From: Bacteroidota bacterium | GTDB lineage: Bacteria; Bacteroidota; Bacteroidia; Chitinophagales; Saprospiraceae | Reading direction: 5' to 3' | DNA length: 35,979 nucleotides | Assembly (NCBI GenBank): GCA_030147525.1 | Contig: JASBVF010000004.1 | Coordinates: forward strand, 1 to 35,979 | Part shown: positions 7,339 to 15,492 of the stretch, one piece after another | Position numbering within the stretch: the stretch's first letter is position 1 | How the letters are laid out: each line of letters opens with the position of its first letter | Notes under the pieces: model-generated | Seen by the model: only the letters and a program-made list of their open reading frames with translations | What the model was told of the DNA's origin: nothing | Databases searched by the model: none | Program-made: the position numbers and the translations under genes

Positions 7339-9297
7339 TCACACAGGCACCCGAATACTCACCGTTGTTCCTTCGCCGGTCACCGAGTCCCAGTTGATGC
7401 TACCCTGCAGGAACTCAACTCGGGAATGGATGCTGGAAAGGCCCAGCCCCTGCCGGGCTTCAGCAAGTTTGAAGCCTTTACCATCGTCTTCGACGATGAT
7501 GATGATTTTGTCATTTTGCTGGATGAGTTGAATCAGTAGGTTTTTCGCTTCAGCGTGTTTCAGCACATTGTTCGTCAGTTCCTGCACGATGCGGTAGATA
7601 TTTACCGCCCTGGCCTGAGGTAAATTTTCACTGGTCAGTCCGATGATTTCCAGCTCGCAGGAAAGCCCCTGCTGGCGGAGGTTTCGGGCCAAATCTTCGA
7701 GTGCTCCGGGTAGTCCGGCCAGCGTCAGTGCACGGGGCATCATGTTGTGAGAAATGCGGCGGACTTCCCCGTAGGCTTCGTTAATGAGCTGATCGGTTTT
7801 TTCAAAAAGCGGTTGTTGGGCAGCATTGCCGTTCAGCGAATTGAAATGCGCCCGCACCGAAGCAAGCAGCCCGCCGAGGCTATCGTGCAGGTCGTGGGCG
7901 ATGCGCATGCGTTCCTGTTCCTGACCTTCGAGCATGGAGCTGAGGGCGGTAAGTTTCTTTTCCTGTTGCAATTGCTGAATCTGTTGCCGTTGGATTTCTG
8001 CATGTTGCGCTGCAATCTTTTTGTTGGCCTGGATGCGGTTGCGCAGCAAAAAGAAAACTGCCAGCGCCAGCAATCCGAGAAAGACAGCGCCAAAGATGAG
8101 CCCGTTTCGCTGCCGGGTGCGCTCCTGCAGTTCCAACTGACTGATTCTGAGCTCGTCTTCCTTTTGTTTTACCTCAAACCTCGTTTGCATTTCCTCCAAT
8201 AGGGACAAGCGTTTTTCTTCCGTCAGGGAATCACGCAGGGCGTAGGCTTCGTTTTTGAGAAGGAAAGCCTCGGCGTTTTTGCCTTGTTGGTGCAGCGATT
8301 CAGCGAGGTTGTTGAGCAGTCTGAGCCGGATTTCTTTTTGTTCAAAATCACGGGAGAGGGCAAGGCTTTGGCGAAAGTAAGTTTCGGCTTTGGCGAAGTT
8401 CTTCCGATGCATGGCCACTCGCCCCAGGCCATGCAGGACATTCGGCGAGTAAGTAACACTCGGATTGGTTTTGAAGAACTGCCACGCCTGCTCAAAGGAA
8501 GATTCGGCTTGACTTATTTTTTCGTTTTTCAGGTAAATTTCACCCAGCGTGATGTAACAACTGGCCACGTCTTTTGGGCTGTTGACTTTACGGTAGAGTG
8601 CCAGCGCTTGTTCGATGTGATCAATCGCACGGTCATTGTATTCCAGCATGCTGTAAACTGCGCCGAGGTTCTGCAGGCTGGCCGCCATGCCGAGGCTGTC
8701 ATTCAGTTCTTTTTTGAGTTGAAACGAGCGCTGGTAAATGCCTTCCGCTTGCTGATACCTTTCCTGCGTCCGGTAGACGATCCCGATGTTATTGAGGACT
8801 TTGGCGAGCTTCTCCTTTTCGTCAAGCCGCTCGTAGATGTCAAGGGCGCCGAGATAGTTGGTCAGGGCCAGTTCCAGGTCTCCCCGGTGAAAATGCGCCA
8901 CCCCGAGGTTGATATGATAATCGGCGGCTCCCGATTCGTCGCCGGACCTTCTGGACTGTGCAAGGCCTTCTTCGTAAAAGGGAATAGCTTCATCGCCCCG
9001 CCCGGCAATGTCGAGGGCAGTTGCCATGTAAAAAATCATATAGTCCAGGCCTTTGGGGTAGTTCAGTTTTCGGGATAAATCCAGGCCTTTCCCGGCCACC
9101 CGGATCATTTCTTCCGGCTGGTTCAGGCTGTAGTAGGTTTTGTACAAATCCCGGTAGAGCCACACTTTGGCCGTATCATCCGGTGCTGCCGCAATCACTG
9201 CCTGGAGGCTGTCCACGCCGCTGGTTTGCCCCTCAAATGCAAAACACGTGAGCATCAAAAACAAGAACCTACATTTAATTTTTGTCAACCAATTCAT
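7339..9297 (-). CDS. TPR-containing NarL-type sensor histidine kinase
   Basis: A 652-residue two-component kinase. It has a signal peptide (about residues 1-24), an exported N-terminal array of roughly six to seven tetratricopeptide repeats (about 40-360; for example GDLELALTNYLGALDIYERL, AEGIYQRSFQLKKELND), a coiled-coil linker, one membrane helix (about 399-418), and a second coiled coil. The HisKA_3 phosphoacceptor box ERMRIAHDLHDSLGG has H471 as the likely phosphorylated residue. The HATPase_c domain shows the N box around N576/N577 and the G box VEDDGKGF (602-609), with GLGLSSIHSRV. It lies 24 bp downstream of its cognate regulator gene and is clearly co-transcribed with it. No ligand domain other than the TPRs is present, so the signal is unknown. 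The ATG lies inside a tandem 14-bp repeat. Confidence 0.93.
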   Translation of the reverse strand: MNWLTKIKCRFLFLMLTCFAFEGQTSGVDSLQAVIAAAPDDTAKVWLYRDLYKTYYSLNQPEEMIRVAGKGLDLSRKLNYPKGLDYMIFYMATALDIAGRGDEAIPFYEEGLAQSRRSGDESGAADYHINLGVAHFHRGDLELALTNYLGALDIYERLDEKEKLAKVLNNIGIVYRTQERYQQAEGIYQRSFQLKKELNDSLGMAASLQNLGAVYSMLEYNDRAIDHIEQALALYRKVNSPKDVASCYITLGEIYLKNEKISQAESSFEQAWQFFKTNPSVTYSPNVLHGLGRVAMHRKNFAKAETYFRQSLALSRDFEQKEIRLRLLNNLAESLHQQGKNAEAFLLKNEAYALRDSLTEEKRLSLLEEMQTRFEVKQKEDELRISQLELQERTRQRNGLIFGAVFLGLLALAVFFLLRNRIQANKKIAAQHAEIQRQQIQQLQQEKKLTALSSMLEGQEQERMRIAHDLHDSLGGLLASVRAHFNSLNGNAAQQPLFEKTDQLINEAYGEVRRISHNMMPRALTLAGLPGALEDLARNLRQQGLSCELEIIGLTSENLPQARAVNIYRIVQELTNNVLKHAEAKNLLIQLIQQNDKIIIIVEDDGKGFKLAEARQGLGLSSIHSRVEFLQGSINWDSVTGEGTTVSIRVPV

Positions 9298-9319
9298 AGT
9301 TCATCATTCATAGTTCATC
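9292..9319. repeat. two perfect 14-bp tandem repeats overlapping the kinase start
   Basis: ATTCATAGTTCATC occurs twice back to back (9292-9305, 9306-9319). On the minus strand this reads GATGAACTATGAAT twice, and the second copy contains the kinase ATG. It fills almost all of the 24-bp gap between regulator and kinase genes, so it offers several out-of-frame ATGs close to the true start. Confidence 0.8.
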
Positions 9320-9321
9320 GT

Positions 9322-9957
9322 TCAAAGCAGGTCATATTCAAGCGCCATTCGCACCAGCCCTGCCGTATTCCGGGCATTGAGTTTCATCAAAAGGTTGCGG
9401 CGGTGCGTCTCCACGGTGCCGAAGCTGATAAACAGCTCGCTGGCAATTTCCCCGGTCGTTCGTTCTCCGACGATGAGTTGCAGCACCTGCTTTTCCCGGC
9501 GGGAGAGTTTGGGGAAAGGGCTGGCCATTTGTTTTTTCTTCTCGCTGTTGTTTTCCAGAAAAATATCGAGCACTTCGGGGCTGAGTGCCCGCTCCCCGGC
9601 GTGAACTTTCCGGATGGCGTCGATCACCTCGTCCTTGCCCGCATTTTTGAGCAAATACCCGGAGGCGCCTTCGTTGAGCAGCATTTTCACCAGGCTGCCC
9701 TCCCGCAACATGGACAGCATCAGGATTTTTACCGCCGGAAAATCAGCGTGCACTTTGCGGCAGCACTCCAATCCGTCCATGCCCGGCATATTGATGTCGA
9801 GCAGCAAAACGTCGATCGGGAGATTTTGAAGTAGTTGGAGCGCCTCTTCGCCGCTGTTGGCGGTGCCTGCGCACTCGAGGCCGTCAGCGTCTGACAGCAT
9901 GAGCCGGATTCCGTCAATAACGATTTGGTGATCGTCGGCGATGAGAACTTTTATCAT
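9322..9957 (-). CDS. NarL/LuxR-type response regulator
   Basis: A 211-residue regulator with an N-terminal receiver domain (acidic pair D8/D9, phosphoacceptor D54 in LLLDINMPGMDG, switch Ser/Thr position near LMLS at 79-82, Lys104 in YLLKNA). The C-terminal LuxR-type helix-turn-helix is about residues 148-208 (LSRREKQVLQLIVGERTTGEIASELFISFGTVETHRRNLLMKL). It is the first gene of a two-gene operon with the TPR kinase downstream, so the two form a matched pair. Target genes are not evident. Regulators of this type bind DNA as dimers after phosphorylation. The start ATG is followed by IKVLIADDH, the normal family N-terminus. Confidence 0.95.
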   Translation of the reverse strand: MIKVLIADDHQIVIDGIRLMLSDADGLECAGTANSGEEALQLLQNLPIDVLLLDINMPGMDGLECCRKVHADFPAVKILMLSMLREGSLVKMLLNEGASGYLLKNAGKDEVIDAIRKVHAGERALSPEVLDIFLENNSEKKKQMASPFPKLSRREKQVLQLIVGERTTGEIASELFISFGTVETHRRNLLMKLNARNTAGLVRMALEYDLL

Positions 9958-10189
9958 GTTTTTAAAAGTTGGTGATGCTGGGCTCCGGAAAAAGCCGACT
10001 CCCTGTAAATCGAAAAATGGACGTGCCGGTCAAGCGGCCGGACCTGGTTGTTTTTCAATTGGGCAAGGGTGAAAGCTGACTTCCCGCTTGTTTGAAAGGC
10101 AGAAATTGAGGCGATAAGTCGTTAAGCCAGAGGCCAATATAGTGCGGTAGTTTGATTTGACGAAATGGGCGTCCCGGGTTTTATGTGTA

Positions 10190-10996
10190 TCAGACCGGAA
10201 GTTTGAAAATGATTTCGTTCAGCCTTGCTTCGGAAAGAGCGAATTCGATTTTGCCATCTTCCGCAAAACTGATGGAGCCGGTTTCCTCCGAAACGATGAT
10301 GGCGGCAGCATTGGTGCGTTCGGCGATGCCCAGTCCGGCACGATGGCGCAGCCCTGCCGATTTGGGTAGTTGGGCACTTTCGGACACAGGCAAAATGCAT
10401 CCGGCGGCCATAATTTTTCCTTTGCCGATGACGACTGCACCGTCGTGCAGCGGGCTTTCTTTTTGAAAAATGCTGATAAGCAATAACTGGCCGATGTTAG
10501 CTTCCAGCAGTACGGCTGAGTGGCCGATGGCTTCCAGTTCCTGTTTTTTGGAAAAAACAATAAGGGCGCCGGTTTTTTCTTTGCTCATCCGGAGGACGGC
10601 CGACTTGATTTCCTGCTGGGCAGTCTGGTGATCGCCGGGCCGGGGTTCCAGGTTTTTAGCCAGCCACCGGCTCAGAACGTTAGAGCGCCCGCCCAAGGTC
10701 GTGTTGCCGAGTAGTAATAAAAACCGGCGGACTTCCGGCTGGAAAATGATAATGATGATGATAAAACCGACGTTGATAAACTGGTTGAGGATGCTCGATA
10801 GCAAATCCATTTTCAGCAAACTGACCAGCCAGCCAACCACGTAAAGCATGACCACCCCCACAAAAATGTTGAAAGCGATGCTTCCCCGCAGCAACAGGTA
10901 CACCCGGTAAATGAGGTAACCGACGATAAGGACGTCGAGGATATCCCAGATACTGATCGAAAGAAATCCAATTTCTATTTCGAATATGGAAGTCAT
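10190..10996 (-). CDS. cdaA: diadenylate cyclase, CdaA type (c-di-AMP synthase)
   Basis: A 268-residue membrane-bound enzyme that condenses two ATP into cyclic di-AMP, a messenger controlling osmolyte and ion balance and cell-wall homeostasis. Three hydrophobic helices occupy about residues 12-36, 41-61 and 72-86. The DAC (DisA_N) domain runs from about 125 to 265 and retains both catalytic signatures: DGA at 185-187 (SPLHDGAVVIG) and RHR at 217-219 (GLRHRAGLGIAE). Length and topology match CdaA rather than DisA or CdaS. The gene stands alone: folP, often adjacent in this phylum, and glmM or ybbR, adjacent in Firmicutes, are not next to it here. The gene on the plus strand upstream diverges from it. 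Family assignment is firm. Confidence 0.94.
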   Translation of the reverse strand: MTSIFEIEIGFLSISIWDILDVLIVGYLIYRVYLLLRGSIAFNIFVGVVMLYVVGWLVSLLKMDLLSSILNQFINVGFIIIIIIFQPEVRRFLLLLGNTTLGGRSNVLSRWLAKNLEPRPGDHQTAQQEIKSAVLRMSKEKTGALIVFSKKQELEAIGHSAVLLEANIGQLLLISIFQKESPLHDGAVVIGKGKIMAAGCILPVSESAQLPKSAGLRHRAGLGIAERTNAAAIIVSEETGSISFAEDGKIEFALSEARLNEIIFKLPV

Positions 10997-11166
10997 TGTT
11001 TTTTAGTGCTTTTGATGGTCAGGCAGCTCAGTTTTACAAAAATGGAAGTAAAAAATCAGCCCGGGGATTGGTAGCTTCGCTCTAACTTTGTCAGCGGCGA
11101 AGTTGCCGTAAATATGTTTTAAAGTTGAGTTTGGGCCTAAAAAAATTAAAGTTCGGGTTAATTAAC

Positions 11167-12282
11167 ATGAAAAAATATTCCCTTTTGTGGTTGCTGGTTT
11201 TCCTTTTTTTTGCTCCGCAGGCCGGAGCACAGGAAGTCCTTCGCAACGAAGAAGGAAAAAGTATTATCGTGTATCCGGACGGTTCATGGCGTTATTTTAA
11301 GCCTGACAGCTCAGCTGTAGCAGGAGCGAGCGGGCAGGGAGTGTTTTTTCCGGAGGCTGAACGTCTTGCAAAAAACCGGCAACGATATGAAGCAGCCAAA
11401 AAAGAGGAAGCTGAGCTTGCCCTCGAATTGATCGGGATCAGGCTCGAGAAGGTGGAAGCGGGGCAGGATTTGTCGCAGGCAAACAGAAAATCACAGGAAG
11501 CGGCTCAGGTAGTCACGGCACAGGCCCGCCTTCGCCTGAAGCTGATCAGAGAACGTGAATCACGGTTAATCAAAGACTACGATCTGGCCAAAAAGCGGGC
11601 AAAATTCCTGCAAAAGATCCAGCATTACCCGCCCGGCGTGTATGAAAGGGAACTTGCCGCCTGGGAAAGGAGAAATGCCAAAGAGCTATCCGTTACAACT
11701 GGGGAAAGAACAGCAGAACAGCGAAAATACCGGGAATACGACCCGGCAGGCGATGTGATGCTGAATCCTCCGGCAAGGCCTTGCAGGGTTGAGTTTGAGG
11801 GAAAAGATGTGCTGGGAAATCTGCGCAGAGACCTGAAACCGGAAACTATTTTCACCCAAACTGATCCGGCGCTGAGAGCACATTTTCAGCAAAGCGATTT
11901 TATTAACGGACAGGGCTATCTCACTAAAATTACAGGCGGTATACAGGTGTTTACGCTGGAGATAATGGTAGCGACGAAGCGGGCGCCTGAACTGTTTGGC
12001 GTGTTCAGGCAGGGTGATTTTATTGAGTTGCAACTTTTGGACGGAAATGTCGTGCGGCTGTTCAACAACCTGAATGATCCGGGAAAATGGCAACCAACTT
12101 TGCAGGCTTACGTTTACAGGGGGCAATATTCGATTGGCACAAAGGAAGAGAAGCTGTTGCGCAGCAGCGAACTGGATTTTGTGCGGGTTCGCTGGAGTAA
12201 GGTGCAGGATGAGTTTCCGGTGTATGAGATTGATTTTTTCTTCCGGCAGTTCGGATGTATTGACAGTTTCCTGGGGTCCTGA
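11167..12282 (+). CDS. exported coiled-coil protein of unknown function
   Basis: A 371-residue protein that I do not recognise. A signal peptide (about residues 1-22, ending APQAGAQ) is followed by a short segment IIVYPDGSWRYF (about 33-44), a motif recurrent in exported proteins of this phylum. A long charged helical region (about 60-175) rich in Ala, Glu, Lys and Arg is probably a coiled coil. The C-terminal half looks beta-rich (about 205-371) and contains two cysteines near its ends (PCRVEFEG and FGCIDS) that could pair. The frame opens earlier with a TTG at 11125, but the ATG at 11167 begins the signal peptide and is preferred. A TAACTTTG element at 11083-11090 fits the -7 consensus, without a good -33 partner. 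Stand-alone gene; likely periplasmic. Confidence 0.75.
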   Translation: MKKYSLLWLLVFLFFAPQAGAQEVLRNEEGKSIIVYPDGSWRYFKPDSSAVAGASGQGVFFPEAERLAKNRQRYEAAKKEEAELALELIGIRLEKVEAGQDLSQANRKSQEAAQVVTAQARLRLKLIRERESRLIKDYDLAKKRAKFLQKIQHYPPGVYERELAAWERRNAKELSVTTGERTAEQRKYREYDPAGDVMLNPPARPCRVEFEGKDVLGNLRRDLKPETIFTQTDPALRAHFQQSDFINGQGYLTKITGGIQVFTLEIMVATKRAPELFGVFRQGDFIELQLLDGNVVRLFNNLNDPGKWQPTLQAYVYRGQYSIGTKEEKLLRSSELDFVRVRWSKVQDEFPVYEIDFFFRQFGCIDSFLGS

Positions 12283-12395
12283 GATTGAGAGGATAAGGTG
12301 TTAGGGATGGGAAAACCGGTAATCGAATCAACTGCGAGCATCAGGTTTTTAATTTGAAAATGATTTTTAAATAGCTAATAATCAGTTTGTTAAAA

Positions 12396-12977
12396 ATGTT
12401 AGGACTAAAATTACCAACAGATCCAAGGTGGGTCGATCTGGCAGAAAAAGACCTCGGCGAAATATTGACTGACCATGCTTACTGCGAGCAGAAGGCGGCG
12501 ACTTCGTGTATTTCACTCATTCAGATGTATCCGGAAAAGGAGGAAATGGTGAAACAACTTGCGCCCATCGTGACAGAAGAATGGGGGCATTTCCGTTTGG
12601 TTTTGCTTGAACTGGAAAAACGGCAACTCAAACTCGGCCGGCAACGTAAGGACGAATATGTGAACGAGCTGTTGAAATTCGAAAAGAAAGGTGGTAGCCG
12701 TGAAGACCGTTTGCTGGAAAAACTTTTGATCTGTGCTTTGATCGAAGCAAGAAGCTGCGAGCGGTTCCGATTGCTGTCTTTGCACATTGCGGAAGAGGAG
12801 TTGAAAGAATTTTACCATAAGTTTATGATTTCTGAGGCAGGCCATTACCGGCTGTTTATCGACCTGGCAAAACGGTACTTTGACGAGGAAAAAGTGAAAA
12901 GCCGTTGGAAGGAATACCTTGAGTATGAGGCAGATATCATGAAAAATATCGATTTGAGGGGCGACCGCATGCACTAA
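12396..12977 (+). CDS. miaE: tRNA-(ms2io6A37) hydroxylase, MiaE-like
   Basis: A 193-residue ferritin-like di-iron monooxygenase matching the MiaE family, which hydroxylates the isopentenyl group of 2-methylthio-N6-isopentenyladenosine at tRNA position 37. Metal-ligand motifs are visible: Glu31 in HAYCEQKAA, EEWGHF (about 61-66), IEARSCERF (Glu117) and the final SEAGHYRLF (Glu147, His150). The all-helical makeup and length fit the family. The ATG at 12396 is preferred over the upstream TTG at 12387. The gene is 113 bp after the coiled-coil gene and followed by a possible terminator at 13096, so it is probably monocistronic. The hydroxylase role is inferred from family membership; a miaA or miaB gene is not in the window. 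Confidence 0.9.
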   Translation: MLGLKLPTDPRWVDLAEKDLGEILTDHAYCEQKAATSCISLIQMYPEKEEMVKQLAPIVTEEWGHFRLVLLELEKRQLKLGRQRKDEYVNELLKFEKKGGSREDRLLEKLLICALIEARSCERFRLLSLHIAEEELKEFYHKFMISEAGHYRLFIDLAKRYFDEEKVKSRWKEYLEYEADIMKNIDLRGDRMH

Positions 12978-13293
12978 AGTTCAAAAGTTGGATCCTTTTG
13001 TTTTTTTTAGATTAAAAAATTAAAAAAACAGAATCAGGCGGAAGAAATCAAAGGTTGGCAGAACTATTGCAAATTATTGTTTGTTCAGATGTTGCGAGCC
13101 TGTTTCTAGGCTTTTTTCTTAAAAAGTCAAGAGATTGAAAATACAAATGGCAACTTTTTTGCTTAGTTTGGCGTAATTTTTAATAGGTTGAGAAGTAAGT
13201 TGCTGTTTCATCCGCTTCGGCACAGAAAACAATCAATATCTTAGCAATACAACTACACATTAATTCATACCCTAAGCCACTAACAATCCTAAT
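12978..13293. other. 316-bp spacer upstream of rpoD
   Basis: AT-rich region between miaE and rpoD. It holds one terminator-like stem (13097-13112, listed separately) and presumably the rpoD promoter. The nearest approach to the phylum -7 element is TTAGTTTG around 13162, which has one base too few between TA and TTTG. No gene is seen on either strand. Confidence 0.5.
13097..13117 (+). terminator. possible terminator of miaE
   Basis: AGCCT and AGGCT pair around the six-base loop GTTTCT and are followed directly by six Ts. The stem is short, and the site lies about 120 bp past the miaE stop, so the call is moderate. Confidence 0.55.
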
Positions 13294-14160
13294 ATGCGCC
13301 AATTAAAGATTACCAACAAAATTACTACCCGTGAGAGTCTGGCACTCGACAAGTACTTGAATGACATCGGCAAAATTGATATGCTCACAGCTGAAGAAGA
13401 GGCCGACCTTGCAAGGAAAATCAGGGCTGGAGACCAAGAGGCGCTCGACCGTCTTACCCAAGCAAATCTCAGGTTCGTTGTTTCTGTTGCAAAACAGTAT
13501 CAAAACCAAGGGCTTTCTTTGAGTGACCTGATCAACGAAGGGAATGTTGGGTTGATGAAAGCAGCCAAGCGATTTGATGAAACGAAGGGTTTCAAATTTA
13601 TTTCTTACGCAGTTTGGTGGATTCGCCAATCCATTTTGCAGGCCATCGTTGAATATTCAAGGATTGTGCGACTGCCTTTAAATAAAGTAGGGTCGTACAA
13701 CAAGGTCAACGAAGCTTTCATTTCTTTTGTCCAGGAGTTCGAGCGTGAGCCATCGGAGGATGAACTGGCAGAAATTCTCAACCTGTCGCCCAAGGAAGTT
13801 TCCAACATGCTGAAAGGCAGCATTCGCCACGTATCTGTGGATGCTCCCATCGGAGGCGAAGACAGCGACTCTACCATGCTTGACCTCATTGCCGACAACG
13901 AAGGCCATAGCCCTGACGATGCTCTGATGGATCAATCGTTAAAAGATGAGGTGCAGGCAGGCCTGTCCATTTTATCACCACGGGAGGTAGAGGTACTTTC
14001 GGCTTACTACGGACTTAACGGACACAAATCCCTCACGTTGGAAGAAATCGGTGATCTTTATTGCCTGACCCGGGAGCGGGTGCGGCAGATCAAAGAGCGT
14101 GCGATTCGCAGATTGCGAAAAGCCTACAACAGAAATGCCCTCAAGTCTTATCTTGGATAG
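13294..14160 (+). CDS. rpoD: primary sigma factor RpoD/SigA (Bacteroidota type)
   Basis: The 288-residue housekeeping sigma-70 factor directing RNA polymerase to TTTG/TAnnTTTG promoters in this phylum. Region 1.2 lies near residues 13-50. Region 2 (about 55-125) contains LRFVVSVAKQYQNQG, the DLINEGNVGLMKAAKRFD core-binding helix, and the -10-reading helix FISYAVWWIRQSI. Region 3 spans about 134-210, and region 4 about 222-276 with the -35-reading helix-turn-helix LTLEEIGDLYCLTRERVRQIKERAIRRLRKA. There is no region 1.1, the normal state for the Bacteroidota primary factor, and the length agrees. The gene is monocistronic, with a strong terminator right after the stop. The start ATG gives MRQLKITNKITTRESLALDKYL, the standard phylum N-terminus. 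Confidence 0.97.
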   Translation: MRQLKITNKITTRESLALDKYLNDIGKIDMLTAEEEADLARKIRAGDQEALDRLTQANLRFVVSVAKQYQNQGLSLSDLINEGNVGLMKAAKRFDETKGFKFISYAVWWIRQSILQAIVEYSRIVRLPLNKVGSYNKVNEAFISFVQEFEREPSEDELAEILNLSPKEVSNMLKGSIRHVSVDAPIGGEDSDSTMLDLIADNEGHSPDDALMDQSLKDEVQAGLSILSPREVEVLSAYYGLNGHKSLTLEEIGDLYCLTRERVRQIKERAIRRLRKAYNRNALKSYLG

Positions 14161-14182
14161 GATTTTAAGAAAAATAAATATC

Positions 14183-14212
14183 AGCCCTGCCGGTTTTGGC
14201 GGGGCTTTTTTT
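14183..14212 (+). terminator. rho-independent terminator of rpoD
   Basis: AGCCCTGCC pairs with GGCGGGGCT (one T-G wobble) around a short GTTTT-containing loop and is followed by seven Ts. It begins 22 bp after the rpoD stop codon. Confidence 0.9.
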
Positions 14213-14316
14213 GTTTCTGTCTATTCGGATTGGTAGAATGAAGGAAAAGTTATACAATTGCTGTCAGACAGAAATGTACGCAGCGAAGAAATGTGCACAA
14301 CATGAAAAGCGGAAAA

Positions 14317-14339
14317 TCAGGCGCTTTTAGAGCGCCTGA
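14317..14339 (+). promoter_or_regulatory. 9-bp stem-loop in the leader of the 14372 gene
   Basis: TCAGGCGCT and AGCGCCTGA are perfect complements around the five-base loop TTTAG. No T-tract follows on the plus strand, so it is not an obvious terminator. It ends 32 bp before the start codon and could influence translation or mRNA stability of the downstream gene. Confidence 0.5.
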
Positions 14340-14371
14340 AGAAATTAAGTTTCTGTCAAAATTAAAATAAC

Positions 14372-15043
14372 ATGATGGGAGTAACAATAGCATTGGTAGC
14401 CATACTTGCACTTGGAGGAATCGGGATATATACGGTTTTGAAAACGATGCAGAACTTTCAGCCGGGGCGAAAGAAAATCCAGAAAGACCTTCAGCAAATC
14501 CGGGCGGAAATGCAGCCCTGGGTAGCAGATCTTGTGCCCTGGTCAAGGGAGGAGATGGAACAACTATCTTTCAATCAGGTAAAGCGTACCTCCCGTAAGA
14601 GAGTAGTGAGTTCATCGAAAGGAATTTTTACAACCATTTACCACGAACCAGTGATTGCCTGGACCTATAAAAAATACCTCGGCCCGAAGGAAAACGCACT
14701 GCTGTATGCCCGAACTTCCAAAAATGAATTCATCTACCGTATCAAAAATGAGGAGGTGGAAGTGGTAGTTGACGATCACCTGGTTGGAAAAATTGATGCA
14801 GCAGGCCGCCTGTTCAATTACAAAGGCAATAAGCAACTGGCACAGATCAATCGTAGCAGCCAGGAGTTACTGCTGCCGGTTGTATTGGGCGAAAAGGAAA
14901 TCGGAAGCCTTACCAATCCTGATCAGAGCAATAAATCCAACCCCCGTGCATTTCAACTCCTGACTGATATGGACCGGGCAGAAGAGGAGGTTTTTCTGTC
15001 ATTGGCAGTGCTGGAAATGGTGCGAAGAGACATCGGGAAATAG
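14372..15043 (+). CDS. membrane-anchored protein of unknown function
   Basis: A 223-residue protein that I do not recognise. An N-terminal transmembrane helix (about residues 3-23, VTIALVAILALGGIGIYTVL) is followed by a short amphipathic segment (KTMQNFQPGRKKIQKDLQQIRAE) and a mainly beta-stranded soluble part containing YARTSKNEFIYRIKNEEVEVVVDDHLVGKID and VLGEKEIGSL, a pattern like a small surface or cytosol-facing sensor domain. The C-terminus is helical (EEEVFLSLAVLEMVRRDIGK). No catalytic motif, lipobox or repeat is visible. Topology suggests a single-pass protein with most of the chain on one side. It lies between rpoD and the giant surface protein and has no clear partner. An immediately following ATG (14375) is an equally good start. 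Confidence 0.7.
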   Translation: MMGVTIALVAILALGGIGIYTVLKTMQNFQPGRKKIQKDLQQIRAEMQPWVADLVPWSREEMEQLSFNQVKRTSRKRVVSSSKGIFTTIYHEPVIAWTYKKYLGPKENALLYARTSKNEFIYRIKNEEVEVVVDDHLVGKIDAAGRLFNYKGNKQLAQINRSSQELLLPVVLGEKEIGSLTNPDQSNKSNPRAFQLLTDMDRAEEEVFLSLAVLEMVRRDIGK

Positions 15044-15492
15044 GTTGATTTTTTTTTAATTTATTGACAGACAGGAATTAGTGAGGTAAAATATCTTGGT
15101 AAAAGTTGGGACAAACCATTGTTCTTAAATACATTTGAGCGTATAAGTCACCAACTCCCTAAAGATGACTAATAACAGGCGAAAACAACTAAACAGACAC
15201 ACGACTAATCCACCGCTTTTGCGGGAAGATTCATTTTTACTTACCTGCCAGGAAATACTACACATTACCAAGAAGGGAAATTGTTTTTTGAGAACACTTA
15301 CGCATAATAGCTGCTGATGATTTCAGCGGAATTTGTCATTTGATGCTGGCTAAAGGCAACACTGAGCGAAAGGGGGCGTAGAAGGAACTGTGCGAATGAC
15401 GACATTCCAGCAAAATAGCTTACCGGCAGGTTTACTGTGAAAGGCTTAATAATTTTATCAACTTCTGAATATCTTCATCAAAATTTGGAAAC
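15044..15492. other. 449-bp upstream region of the giant surface-protein gene
   Basis: No gene is visible. The region contains the TACATTTG promoter at 15106-15137 and then about 350 bp that would form an unusually long untranslated leader if that promoter drives the gene. I see no terminator, tRNA or known riboswitch motif in it. Confidence 0.5.
15106..15137 (+). promoter_or_regulatory. Bacteroidota-type promoter candidate for the adhesin operon
   Basis: TTG at 15106-15108 (-33) is followed after 21 bp by TACATTTG at 15130-15137, an exact match to the TAnnTTTG -7 element used by the phylum's primary sigma factor. Transcription would start about 7 bp downstream. The start codon at 15493 is about 350 bp away. 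Confidence 0.55.
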
